Program-made: the position numbers and the translations under genes
Notes under the pieces: generated by a model
The model's input: the letters and a program-made list of their open reading frames with translations, nothing else
What the model was told of the DNA's origin: nothing
The model's database searches: none
Part shown: positions 1 through 8,561 of the stretch, piece after piece
How positions within the stretch are numbered: the first letter of the stretch is position 1
How the letters are laid out: each line of letters starts with the position of its first letter
DNA from: Paenibacillus monticola
GTDB lineage: Bacteria > Bacillota > Bacilli > Paenibacillales > Paenibacillaceae
Reading direction: 5' to 3'
Length of the DNA: 64,000 nt
Assembly (NCBI RefSeq): GCF_009664975.1
Contig: NZ_WJXB01000008.1
Span: 162,014 to 226,013 of the forward strand

Positions 1-273
1 CCTCTGTTGATCCTGTATAGTTTGATCAAAAGACCGCAGTGGAAATGGGCGGATAGGCTGAATCCTTTTAAAGAGTTGCACAGTTCATGGGCCTTGTCAC
101 TTTATATCGGATTTGGGCAAATTATCTGGATTATGGTACAGACCTATATGATGAATGCAGTATCGATAGTTCATGTTTTCTATACATGCTTAGGCCTGCT
201 GATTCAAGCCATTACGCTGCTACCCTCTGTGCAAAAATTTTTTGTGCTGGACGGCCGTGGGGAAAGAAGTTAA
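1..273 (+). CDS. C-terminal part of a small membrane protein, DUF624 (YesL)-like
   Basis: The reading frame is open from the first base, so the gene starts outside the window and only its last 90 or so residues are visible. The segment holds two hydrophobic stretches (around YIGFGQIIWIMVQTYMM and FYTCLGLLIQAITLL) joined by a short loop, and ends in a polar tail. DUF624 membrane proteins commonly sit beside LacI regulators and sugar ABC transporters in Paenibacillus, which fits the next gene 48 bases downstream. The family call is from hydrophobic pattern and context, not from a clear motif. It could be another small integral membrane protein. Confidence 0.5.
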   Translation, partial: PLLILYSLIKRPQWKWADRLNPFKELHSSWALSLYIGFGQIIWIMVQTYMMNAVSIVHVFYTCLGLLIQAITLLPSVQKFFVLDGRGERS

Positions 274-321
274 AATGTCATTGAACAGAAAGGGCTTACA
301 TTTGGACGGGAGTGAATCGGA

Positions 322-1341
322 GTGACTACTATATACGATATTGCCAAAAGAACCGGTTACTCTCCAACAACCGTATCCAAGGCCTTTAATAATTACTCTG
401 ATGTGCGGGAGAAGACGCGCCAGGATATCATCCGGACAGCTCAGGAAATGGGGTATGTTCCGAACTCCCATGCCCGTACGCTGACCACCAAGAAATCATG
501 GACGATCGGCGTATTATTCATCGAGAGCACGGGAGTCGGTATTCGACATCCTTTTTTTAGCAGCGTCATTGAGAGCTTTAAGCAGGTAGCTGTCTCCAAA
601 GGTTATGCCTTAATGTTTATCTCCAAAGATGTCGGGGGCAAGCAGAGTGGGTATTTGGAGAATTGTCGGATTCGTGGTGTCGATGGGGTTGTTGTCTTCT
701 TGTCGGATTATGAGGACCCGTATTTCCAAGAACTGCTGGACAGCGCTATCCCTACAGTAATTCTGGATTTTGAGACTCCAAAGTCGCATACGGTATGTTC
801 CAACAATATGGCTGGTGCGATACTGGCGGTAGATCATCTGGCTTCCTTGGGGCATCGCAAAATCGCTCATATTTCTGGAGGGGTGAGCACGTTCCCAGGA
901 AGCGAACGAGAGCGGGGCTATAAGGCTTCAATGAAGCAATTGGGTTTGGAATTGCCCGACTCTTATATCGTACCTGGTCCGTATTATTCCTTAGAGAACG
1001 GCTATAGCGCGATGAAAGGGCTTCTTCAGCTACCAGACCGACCAACTGCAGTCTTTGCTTCAGGAGACTTGTTGGCATTAGGGGCAGTCATGGCGGCAAA
1101 AGACAGCGGATTTTCCGTTCCGACTGACATCTCGGTCATCGGGTATGATGATATCGATCTGGCCAAGTATGTCACACCTGCTTTGACGACCATCCGGCAG
1201 GATACGGTTCTACTTGGAAGCCAGGCGGCAGATCTTCTGTTCTCCACCATCGACAAAGAACACGAAGGCATGGAGGCGTTACAGCTTCCTGTAGAATTGA
1301 TTGTCAGAGATTCCTGCGCCCCTCCGAGAAGTGTGGAATAG
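322..1341 (+). CDS. LacI-family transcriptional regulator
   Basis: 339 residues, normal for LacI regulators. The N-terminal helix-turn-helix is plain: TIYDIAKRTGYSPTTVSKAF, residues 2-21, followed by the hinge helix near residues 45-57. The rest is a periplasmic-binding-protein-like sensor domain ending with the family pattern GYDDIDLAKYVTPALTTIRQ. The start is GTG, preceded by ACGGGAG. The gene stands alone, followed by a repeat-bearing intergenic region and then a GH30 gene whose upstream region carries a perfect palindrome centred on CCGG, the usual shape of a LacI-family operator. Inference: it represses the beta-glucan genes here and is released by a glucan-derived sugar. The ligand cannot be read from sequence. 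Confidence 0.92.
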   Translation: MTTIYDIAKRTGYSPTTVSKAFNNYSDVREKTRQDIIRTAQEMGYVPNSHARTLTTKKSWTIGVLFIESTGVGIRHPFFSSVIESFKQVAVSKGYALMFISKDVGGKQSGYLENCRIRGVDGVVVFLSDYEDPYFQELLDSAIPTVILDFETPKSHTVCSNNMAGAILAVDHLASLGHRKIAHISGGVSTFPGSERERGYKASMKQLGLELPDSYIVPGPYYSLENGYSAMKGLLQLPDRPTAVFASGDLLALGAVMAAKDSGFSVPTDISVIGYDDIDLAKYVTPALTTIRQDTVLLGSQAADLLFSTIDKEHEGMEALQLPVELIVRDSCAPPRSVE

Positions 1342-1439
1342 GAGACATTGGCATGTGGAGGTGCACTGCGATGGAATTTAGAATGGAGTTGATTGATGCA
1401 TTTGACAGAGTCGATAGGCACCAACTGAAGTGAGTTTAT

Positions 1440-1521
1440 ATTAACGTGAATTTATGCTGCTAATATGGCGTATATATCGCTTAATAATCGATTAACGTGC
1501 ATTTATGCCTCTAATTCGGCG
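1440..1521 (+). repeat. Two imperfect 31-bp direct repeats in the lacI-GH30 intergenic region
   Basis: The unit beginning ATTAACGTG and ending in TAATNNGGCG occurs at 1440-1470 and 1491-1521, with about 26 of 31 positions shared and a start-to-start distance of 51 bases. A second AT-rich repeat type follows (AACGGCATAATTTGCTGTTA near 1557, AACAGCATAATTAACAGCTA near 1608). The intergenic stretch 1342-1757 contains no convincing gene. It could hold dispersed genomic repeats or transcript secondary structure. Confidence 0.55.
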
Positions 1522-1654
1522 AATAGCAGCCTACAAGGTAGAATGGGATGAAAATAACGGCATAATTTGCTGTTATAAAGGAAAAATTGACTGATTCGAG
1601 AAATTTAACAGCATAATTAACAGCTAAATTGGACAATAAGTGAAGTGATTTTTT

Positions 1655-1690
1655 TTTAGGTAAATCGAAACCGGTTTCGATTTACCTAAA
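1655..1690. promoter_or_regulatory. Perfect 36-bp palindromic operator candidate upstream of the GH30 gene
   Basis: A perfect inverted repeat without a loop, centred between 1672 and 1673, with core TCGAAACCGGTTTCGA and arms extended by AATTTACC-type flanks. The symmetric CCGG centre is typical of LacI-family operators. It lies about 70 bases before the GH30 ribosome binding site. The core recurs before the GH16 gene at 13843 and 14016. Binding by the regulator encoded at 322-1341 is inference. Confidence 0.75.
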
Positions 1691-1757
1691 CAGATGTTAA
1701 AATCAATTAATAATCCTACCAATCTAATTAATCAATCAATCTAAGGAGATGGATGCA

Positions 1758-3098
1758 ATGACAATAGTTCACACTATAGTAACGGCTAAGGAAACGGGAG
1801 AACGTTTGAGTCGCAAGGAAGGTTTGGCCTTTAAATTAAGAGCTGGGAGCGAGGCAGCTGATGTGGAACTGAAGCCGGAGCTGGAGTTTCAGAAGATGCT
1901 TGGTTTTGGGGGTGCTTTTACGGAAGCGGCGGCCTATACCTTGTCACGAATGAGCACGGAGAAGCGGGCTGAAGTCATCCAGCGGTACTTCCATCCGGTA
2001 GATGGACTGGGTTACAACATGGGCCGCGTCCATATTCATAGCTGTGATTTCGCCCTCGGCAACTACACGTATGTGCAGGATAACGACACGGAGCTGGCTA
2101 GCTTTGATATATCCCATGACTACAAGTGGGTGTTGCCACTTATTAAGGATGCCATGGAAGTAAAAGGTGGAGCCTTTACGATGCTTGCATCCCCGTGGAG
2201 TCCACCGGCATGGATGAAGACTAACGGTGAAATGAATAACGGAGGCTCATTGAAGCCGGAATACGCTGGGCTATGGGCGCGTTATTATGCCAAATTTATC
2301 GAAGCCTATGGCAAGGAAGGAGTTCCAATCTGGGCGGTCTCCGTGCAGAACGAACCTGCAGCGGTTCAGGTCTGGGACTCCTGTATTTACAGTGCTGAGG
2401 AGGAACGGGATTTTGTGAAAAATCATCTCGGTCCGGTTATGCACGAAGCAGGCCTTAGTGATGTGAACATTGTGATCTGGGATCATAACCGCGATATTAT
2501 GGTCGAACGTGCCTCAGTGGTCTTGTCCGATCCTGAAGCTGCACAGTATGTGTGGGGAACCGGTATTCACTGGTATGGCGGCGAGGAATTCGACAAGGTG
2601 GAGAAGGTTCATGACTTGTTTCCGGATAAGCATCTGCTGTTCACCGAGGGCTGTCAGGAAGGCGGAGTCAAATTGGGTGAATGGTTCACGGGTGAACGTT
2701 ACGGCCGGAACATGATTGGCGATCTCAATGCCTGGACAGAGGGTTATCTGGACTGGAATCTGGTGCTGGATGAGACTGGAGGACCCAATCATGTGGGGAA
2801 TCTCTGTGATGCGCCTATTATTGCAGATACGACAACCGACGAGATTCATTACAACAGTTCTTATTATTACATTGGGCATTTCAGTAAATATATTGCAGCA
2901 GGCGCGGTACGGATTGGACTTGAGTCCGGAGTGGAAGGAATCCTATCCACGGCATTCCGCAATCCGGATGGCAGCATAGCTGTTGTGCTGATGAATGAAG
3001 GCGAAGCTGCGCGTACGGTGAGCCTGGGTCTGGGCGGAGAAATAGCCACTTGCGAGCTGGCTGCACATTCGATCACAACGCAACTAATTTCACTTTAA
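1758..3098 (+). CDS. GH30 glucosylceramidase-type beta-glucosidase
   Basis: 446 residues, with no signal peptide, so cytoplasmic. The start at 1758 is chosen over the ATG at 1749 because the ribosome binding site AAGGAG (1743-1748) touches the first ATG but is nine bases from the second. GH30 features include GFGGAFTEAAAYTLS near the N-terminus, ASPWSPPAWMKTNG, the acid/base Glu in SVQNEPAAVQ (codon 2352-2354, residue 199) and the nucleophile Glu in LLFTEGCQEGG (codon 2646-2648, residue 297). The C-terminus is the small beta-sandwich typical of GH30. Family members cleave beta-glucosides, including beta-1,6- and beta-1,3-glucan oligomers. The gene is followed 22 bases later by the phosphorylase, in one likely operon behind the palindromic operator. 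Exact linkage specificity is not visible. Confidence 0.93.
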   Translation: MTIVHTIVTAKETGERLSRKEGLAFKLRAGSEAADVELKPELEFQKMLGFGGAFTEAAAYTLSRMSTEKRAEVIQRYFHPVDGLGYNMGRVHIHSCDFALGNYTYVQDNDTELASFDISHDYKWVLPLIKDAMEVKGGAFTMLASPWSPPAWMKTNGEMNNGGSLKPEYAGLWARYYAKFIEAYGKEGVPIWAVSVQNEPAAVQVWDSCIYSAEEERDFVKNHLGPVMHEAGLSDVNIVIWDHNRDIMVERASVVLSDPEAAQYVWGTGIHWYGGEEFDKVEKVHDLFPDKHLLFTEGCQEGGVKLGEWFTGERYGRNMIGDLNAWTEGYLDWNLVLDETGGPNHVGNLCDAPIIADTTTDEIHYNSSYYYIGHFSKYIAAGAVRIGLESGVEGILSTAFRNPDGSIAVVLMNEGEAARTVSLGLGGEIATCELAAHSITTQLISL

Positions 3099-3120
3099 TT
3101 AACTCTAAGGAGGCGTAGGC

Positions 3121-6100
3121 GTGAGCAATTATTATTTTGAGTCAGGGAAACAAGAGTCAGGAACATTTGTGATGGAACAATTTCATGAGGGGAAGCCGTT
3201 CGCCAGCTTTCTGCCCGGGCTGGCCGGATTAAAAGGAATCCCGATGTGGACCTTCTATGTGAACAGGGGACAAGGAGTATGCAGCTTCGGGGTACGGGAT
3301 AAGAATTCACCGATCATGGAATTCTCTCCGGCCAATATTTCCTATAAGAATGTAGCCTTATCCGGCTTCCGGACTTTTATCAAAATCAAAGGCGATTCAG
3401 AAATCTATGAGCCTTTTCAATCGGCGCGTCCCGATTCCGCAGCCAAGCGGATCATGACGATTCTGCCTAACGGACTTACCATCGAGGAAATTCATGGTGG
3501 GCATGGATTGAAGACGACTGTACATTATTTCAATCTGCCAAATGATGACTATGCAGCATTGGTACGTAGAGTGGAGATTGAGAATATCAGTGACACGGCG
3601 GTTGAATTCGAGCTACTCGATGGTCTGCCGGAAATTCTGCCTTACGGGATAGAGAACAGTGGCTACAAAGATATCGGCAACCTGCTGCGCAGCTGGATGG
3701 AAGTCTATAATCTGGAGCAGGGCATTCCGTTCTATAAGCTGCGCTCCAGCACAAATGATGATGCGCAGGTCAGTGAAATTACCAATGGTCATTTCTACTT
3801 GTCCTTTACCGGAGAAGGGGAACAACTTGCACCAATCGTTGATTTTGAGGTTGTGTTTGGCAGCAATACGTCGCTGGCCTACCCTGACCGTTTCGCGGAA
3901 CTGCCGCTTGCGGAGCTTGTCAAGTTGCCCCAATATCCGGTCAACAAGGTGCCTTGCGGGTTCAGTGGTGTGGAGCGGAATCTTGCTCCAGGGGCCACTC
4001 TGATCCTGAATACTCTAATCGGACATGTGAACGATATCGACAAAATCAATCGGAAAGCGCAGCAGCTATGCAGTGACGATTATATTACCCGCAAGGCTCA
4101 GGAAGCGGCCAGCCTCACGGAGGAGTTGACGGCAGACATTTCTACCCATACTTCCTCTGCCTTATTCGATGCCTACTGCCGGCAGTCTTATCTCGATAAC
4201 TTCCTGCGCGGAGGATATCCTTTTATATTCGATAATGGCAAAGACGGTTATGTCGTCCATCTATACTCACGCAAGCACGGCGATATGGAGCGCGACTATA
4301 ACTTCTTCTCGCTCGCACCGGAATATTATTCGCAAGGCAACGGGAATTTTCGGGACATGAATCAGAACCGGCGCAATGATGTTTTTTTTAATCCGAAAGT
4401 AGGCAGCTTCAATATCAAAATGTTTTACAGCCTGATTCAAGCAGATGGCAACAACCCACTGAGTGTGCAGGGAACGAGCTTCGAAGTGACCGCCGATCAT
4501 AAGGAGCAGCTTGGTCAATGGCTTGGGGAGGTTGCACCCGGTCATGATGAGGGGTTAGACATACTGTGCCGTGGAAAGTTTACACCAGGACGACTGATCA
4601 ACTACATTGCCGACCATAACATTGCCTTGACGGTGAGTGAAGAGGAGTTCTTATCGTCCATACTCTCCATGTCCCAGCAGAACATAGAGGCTGCTTTCGG
4701 GGAAGGCTTCTGGTCTGATCACTGGACCTATAACCTGGATCTGGTAGAGGGTTACCTTGATATTTTTCCAGATAAAAGACAAGAGCTGCTGTTTGGGGAC
4801 GAGGACTACGCATTTTACGATAGTCCGGCGTATGTTCAGCCCCGCAGTGAGAAGTATGTCATTAGCGACGGCAAAGTGCGGCAATATGGGGCGCTGCTAG
4901 AGGATGAGGAGAAGCTGCACAAGCTGAAACGGAAGGCCGGAGATACCCACTGGCTGCGCGTGGACGGCGGACATGGCTCTATTTATCGCAGCAGCCTGTT
5001 CGTGAAGATGTTATCTCTGACGCTCAATAAATTCGCCACCCTTGACCCTTACGGATTAGGTGTGGAGATGGAGGGCAATAAGCCGGGCTGGAATGATGCC
5101 ATGAACGGGCTGCCGGGATTGTTTGGCTCAGGGATGAGTGAGACGTTTGAACTGAAGCGGAATGTTGTCTTTTTGCTGGATGTGCTTAAGAACGAGGCTA
5201 ATGAGGAACTAAACATGGAACTGCCGGTGGAAATGGCCCAATTTCTGGAGCAGGTAGAACTTGCGGTTACTTCCGTGCTGTCTCACGAGCTTACGCAGTT
5301 CCGTTATTGGGATACTGTAGCATCAGCTCGTGAGGCTTACCGGGAAGCGGTTCGTTTTGGAATCAGCGGCCTGCAGTCTGGAATTTCACTTGGGTTTATC
5401 CGGGAAGTACTCACCAAATTCCTTACCAAGCTGGACGAGGGTATCCGCCAGGCAGTTGAATTGGGGAACGGTCTAGTTCCGACCTATTTCCGTTTTGAGG
5501 CGACTCAGTTTCATCCGGTGAAGGATCATGAGGGGAACCCAGTAATCAGTGCGTATGGACTACCTAAGGCTGTAGTTGAGGCATTTGAAGTCTATGCACT
5601 CCCTTATTTCCTGGAAGGTCCAACACGCTGGCTAAAGACGCTGAAAGATCCTGAACAGGCAAAGAGCGTCTACCATTTCATCAAAAAAACAGAGCTGTAT
5701 GATCCTACTACCTCCATGTATCAAACCTCGGTCAGCCTTGACGGGGAATCTAATGAAATTGGCCGTATGCGAGCTTTTACGCCGGGCTGGCTGGAACGAG
5801 AGTCAAACTTCCTGCATATGTCCTACAAATATTTGCTGGAGCTGTTGAAGGCCGGACTATATGAAGAGTTTTATGGAGAATTAACAACTTCACTTGTTCC
5901 GTTCCTGGACCCCGCTGTATATGGACGGAGCACATTAGAGAATTCATCCTTTATTGCTACGGGCGGCAATCCTGATCCCGGTGTGCATGGCAGAGGGTTC
6001 GTCGCTAGGCTGAGCGGATCGACAGCAGAATTTCTCAGTATGTGGAGAGTAATGATGGCGGGTAAGAAGGTATTCTCGGTCGTGGATGGAGAGCTTGCCT

Positions 6101-6363
6101 TGACGCTGGCACCGGCACTGCCGGGATGGCTATTCGATGAGCAAGGCTATCTTTCCTTCACCTTCCTTGGAAGTACAGGAGTGACCTACTATAATCCACG
6201 TCGAGTGGATACTTTCGGAGAGCAGGGGACAGTCATTAAGAGTCTTCAGCTTGTCTATCGGGAGGGAACAGTAATCGAGATCTCCGGGGCATTGTTGCGC
6301 GGGGAGCATGCGGAGGCTTTGCGGCGCGGTGAAATTACCGAGATTCAGGTGGTACTTACGTAA
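3121..6363 (+). CDS. Glycoside phosphorylase of the GH94/GH149/GH161 group, probable beta-1,3-glucan phosphorylase
   Basis: 1080 residues, GTG start behind AAGGAGG (3107-3113). No signal peptide, so cytoplasmic. The architecture is N-terminal beta-sandwich, then an (alpha/alpha)6 barrel in the second half, as in cellobiose-phosphorylase-like enzymes. GWNDAMNGLPG contains the likely general acid Asp659. Its length exceeds ordinary cellobiose or laminaribiose phosphorylases (about 800-910) and is close to the long beta-glucan-oligomer phosphorylases, including GH161, whose founding member comes from Paenibacillus polymyxa, and the GH94 1,2-beta-oligoglucan phosphorylases. Because the locus also encodes a GH16 endo-beta-1,3-glucanase and a GH30 enzyme, a beta-1,3-glucan phosphorylase releasing glucose 1-phosphate is favoured. 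That choice is inference from context. The clan assignment is firmer. Confidence 0.8.
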   Translation: MSNYYFESGKQESGTFVMEQFHEGKPFASFLPGLAGLKGIPMWTFYVNRGQGVCSFGVRDKNSPIMEFSPANISYKNVALSGFRTFIKIKGDSEIYEPFQSARPDSAAKRIMTILPNGLTIEEIHGGHGLKTTVHYFNLPNDDYAALVRRVEIENISDTAVEFELLDGLPEILPYGIENSGYKDIGNLLRSWMEVYNLEQGIPFYKLRSSTNDDAQVSEITNGHFYLSFTGEGEQLAPIVDFEVVFGSNTSLAYPDRFAELPLAELVKLPQYPVNKVPCGFSGVERNLAPGATLILNTLIGHVNDIDKINRKAQQLCSDDYITRKAQEAASLTEELTADISTHTSSALFDAYCRQSYLDNFLRGGYPFIFDNGKDGYVVHLYSRKHGDMERDYNFFSLAPEYYSQGNGNFRDMNQNRRNDVFFNPKVGSFNIKMFYSLIQADGNNPLSVQGTSFEVTADHKEQLGQWLGEVAPGHDEGLDILCRGKFTPGRLINYIADHNIALTVSEEEFLSSILSMSQQNIEAAFGEGFWSDHWTYNLDLVEGYLDIFPDKRQELLFGDEDYAFYDSPAYVQPRSEKYVISDGKVRQYGALLEDEEKLHKLKRKAGDTHWLRVDGGHGSIYRSSLFVKMLSLTLNKFATLDPYGLGVEMEGNKPGWNDAMNGLPGLFGSGMSETFELKRNVVFLLDVLKNEANEELNMELPVEMAQFLEQVELAVTSVLSHELTQFRYWDTVASAREAYREAVRFGISGLQSGISLGFIREVLTKFLTKLDEGIRQAVELGNGLVPTYFRFEATQFHPVKDHEGNPVISAYGLPKAVVEAFEVYALPYFLEGPTRWLKTLKDPEQAKSVYHFIKKTELYDPTTSMYQTSVSLDGESNEIGRMRAFTPGWLERESNFLHMSYKYLLELLKAGLYEEFYGELTTSLVPFLDPAVYGRSTLENSSFIATGGNPDPGVHGRGFVARLSGSTAEFLSMWRVMMAGKKVFSVVDGELALTLAPALPGWLFDEQGYLSFTFLGSTGVTYYNPRRVDTFGEQGTVIKSLQLVYREGTVIEISGALLRGEHAEALRRGEITEIQVVLT

Positions 6364-6375
6364 CGTATGAAGTTG

Positions 6376-6426
6376 GGGGTTCCATTTTTCGTAGAGAATG
6401 TGACTCAATCCGAAATATGGAACCCC
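6376..6426 (+). terminator. Inverted repeat after the phosphorylase gene, possible terminator
   Basis: GGGGTTCCAT (6376-6385) pairs exactly with ATGGAACCCC (6417-6426) across a 31-base loop. It lies just after the phosphorylase stop and before the transporter operon. There is no clear T-run, so it could be an mRNA 3' stem or a protein-binding site rather than an intrinsic terminator. Confidence 0.35.
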
Positions 6427-6486
6427 TTATCCAAAATATGAAACCTTACGGTCCTGGGCAAAAACTAATAAAATTGATCTATACCC

Positions 6487-6500
6487 TGTAAGCGCTTTTA
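6487..6500 (+). promoter_or_regulatory. CcpA catabolite-response element (cre) candidate
   Basis: TGTAAGCGCTTTTA agrees closely with the Firmicute cre consensus TGWAARCGYTWNCW. It sits 38 bases before the first permease start codon. Carbon catabolite repression of the sugar transporter operon is the natural reading. No strong promoter boxes were assigned beside it. Confidence 0.55.
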
Positions 6501-6537
6501 AAAATAGAGATCTAGCTGGAGCCTGGAGGACCGTAAG

Positions 6538-7539
6538 ATGAAAAACAAAAGAAATGAAATGACAACAGTACCCATGGAAACGATGGCCCCTCTCGGGATA
6601 CCGCCGGTTCAGAAAGAAGTTGTGAGCCCTTACCGTAAGCTGTGGAAAAGACTTGTCGTCCAAAGGCATCTGCAAACAATGGCTCTACTAGGCGTAGTCT
6701 GGATGATTATATTCAACTACATTCCGATGTATGGCATTATTATTGCCTTCAAGGAATACAACATCGTCAAGTCGATTTCGGAGGCCCCATGGGTAGGACT
6801 TGCACATTTTAGGGAGTTTCTGGATGACGACAATTTAGCAAGTGTCATCAAAAACACCTTGGGAATCAGTTTAATCAAGTTAGTTATCGGATTTCCACTG
6901 CCCATCATATTCGCGCTATTCCTGAACGAGATTCGTTCGATCCGATTCAAGAAAACTATTCAGACGATTTCATATTTGCCGCATTTTCTCTCTTGGGTTG
7001 TGCTTGGTGGGATTCTAGCTACATGGCTGTCGGATGTGGGGATCATTAACCATATTTTAATGGCTCTTCATATGATTGATCAACCGATTTCATATTTGGC
7101 CGAGCCTAAGTACTTCTGGACGATCATCATCACCTCGGATATTTGGAAAGAGCTGGGCTGGTCAGCCATCATCTATCTGGCCGCTATTGCGGGAGTATCT
7201 CCCGAGATGTATGAGGCGGCGACCATTGACGGAGCTGGTCGTTTTCAGAAGATGTGGTTCGTTACTCTGCCGGCGATCAAATCAACGATCAGTATTCTGT
7301 TTATTCTTTCGGTCAGCGGTGTGCTGAACTCTAACTTCGACCAAATCCTGGTTCTGCGCAACTCGCTTAATGACAGCGCCAGTAACGTAATTGACTATTA
7401 CGTTTACTATACAGGACTTCTTTCAGGCCGTTTCTCATATTCTGCTGCGGTCGGACTGTTCAAATCGGTTATCGCTCTCATATTGCTGTTGATTGCCAAC
7501 CAAGTATCCAAAAAAATCAACGACACATCGTTGTTTTAG
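6538..7539 (+). CDS. Sugar ABC transporter permease, LplB type
   Basis: 333 residues, with GGAGGA seven bases before the ATG. It has six transmembrane stretches after a polar cytoplasmic N-terminus of about 45 residues. The permease EAA loop is present as YEAATIDGAGRFQKMWFVTL followed by P. This family pairs with an LplC-type permease and a large lipoprotein binding protein, encoded next in the same order. No ATPase gene is present in the locus, as is usual for this class, which shares an MsmK-like ATPase encoded elsewhere. The imported substrate is inferred to be beta-glucan oligosaccharide from the neighbouring GH30, phosphorylase and GH16 genes. Confidence 0.93.
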   Translation: MKNKRNEMTTVPMETMAPLGIPPVQKEVVSPYRKLWKRLVVQRHLQTMALLGVVWMIIFNYIPMYGIIIAFKEYNIVKSISEAPWVGLAHFREFLDDDNLASVIKNTLGISLIKLVIGFPLPIIFALFLNEIRSIRFKKTIQTISYLPHFLSWVVLGGILATWLSDVGIINHILMALHMIDQPISYLAEPKYFWTIIITSDIWKELGWSAIIYLAAIAGVSPEMYEAATIDGAGRFQKMWFVTLPAIKSTISILFILSVSGVLNSNFDQILVLRNSLNDSASNVIDYYVYYTGLLSGRFSYSAAVGLFKSVIALILLLIANQVSKKINDTSLF

Positions 7540-7557
7540 GCCAAGGAGGACCTGCAC

Positions 7558-8448
7558 ATGTTTGCTCTAAACCGCAAAACGAAGAGCGAAGCCCTCTTCG
7601 ATCTAGCCAATAATCTCATTATGTTGTGTGTATGTTTTCTTACCCTGTACCCCATCTGGTACGTATTGATAAACGCCTTTAACGATGGCAAAGACGCCAT
7701 GCTGGGCAACATTTACTGGTGGCCACGCGAGTTTACTCTGGAAAATTACAAGGCAGTGCTCGCCAGTCCAGGCATTATGCAGTCCATGTGGATCACCGTT
7801 GCCAAAACGCTACTTGGTGTGGGCCTGCATGTATTCTTTACAGCTATGGTTGCCTATGCTCTTTCCCGTAAAGATTTGATTGGTGGCAAGTTTTATATTC
7901 TGATGGGTACGGTTACGCTTTTCTTCGGCGGTGGACTCATCCCGACTTATCTGTTAATTAAGGATCTTCATCTTCTGGAGAATTTCCTAGTTTACATTAT
8001 TCCGGTTATGTTCAGCTTTTTCGATCTCATTATCTTCATGACCTTCTTTCGGGAGATTCCCGAGGGTTTAGAGGAAGCAGCACATATTGACGGGGCAAAT
8101 GACTGGACTATCTTCATGCGGATCATATTGCCGGTATCCATGCCTGTTATCGCTACCATTGCGCTATTCCATGGCGTATATCAATGGAATGATTATTTTA
8201 CAGGGATGATCTATATCAATAGCGAGACGCTGCAGCCGATTCAGACGTACCTGTTCCGTGTTGTGGCCCAGTCCAGTTCAAGTCAGATGATGGTGGCCGT
8301 GCAGGGCAACGCCGCGAACAGAACGGTAACCTCACAGTCCATCAAACTGGCCACAATGGTAGTTACTACACTTCCAATCGTGTTCGTCTACCCGTTCCTG
8401 CAACGTTATTTTGTCAAAGGAATGATGATTGGCTCCATTAAAGGTTGA
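7558..8448 (+). CDS. Carbohydrate ABC transporter permease, LplC/YtcP type
   Basis: 296 residues, six predicted membrane segments. The EAA motif is EEAAHIDGANDWTIFMRIIL followed by P. The C-terminus carries the family ending YPFLQRYFVKGMMIGSIKG. It begins 18 bases after the first permease behind AAGGAGG, so the two are translated from one operon. It forms the heterodimeric channel with the preceding product. The ORF is full length and shows no oddities. Confidence 0.93.
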   Translation: MFALNRKTKSEALFDLANNLIMLCVCFLTLYPIWYVLINAFNDGKDAMLGNIYWWPREFTLENYKAVLASPGIMQSMWITVAKTLLGVGLHVFFTAMVAYALSRKDLIGGKFYILMGTVTLFFGGGLIPTYLLIKDLHLLENFLVYIIPVMFSFFDLIIFMTFFREIPEGLEEAAHIDGANDWTIFMRIILPVSMPVIATIALFHGVYQWNDYFTGMIYINSETLQPIQTYLFRVVAQSSSSQMMVAVQGNAANRTVTSQSIKLATMVVTTLPIVFVYPFLQRYFVKGMMIGSIKG

Positions 8449-8561
8449 GTTCCGAAGGAACTCTGCTCTGCATGACCCAAGGTAACATCTCCAGCCGCCT
8501 TACAGCGGTTCTGGAGTTATCAATTATAACTAAACAATTATCAGAAAAGGGGCAAGAAAGT

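Noticed and set aside
8445..8561. N-terminal extension of the sugar-binding lipoprotein from a TTG
   Set aside because: It overlaps the permease stop and would place the lipoprotein signal 39 residues inside the protein.
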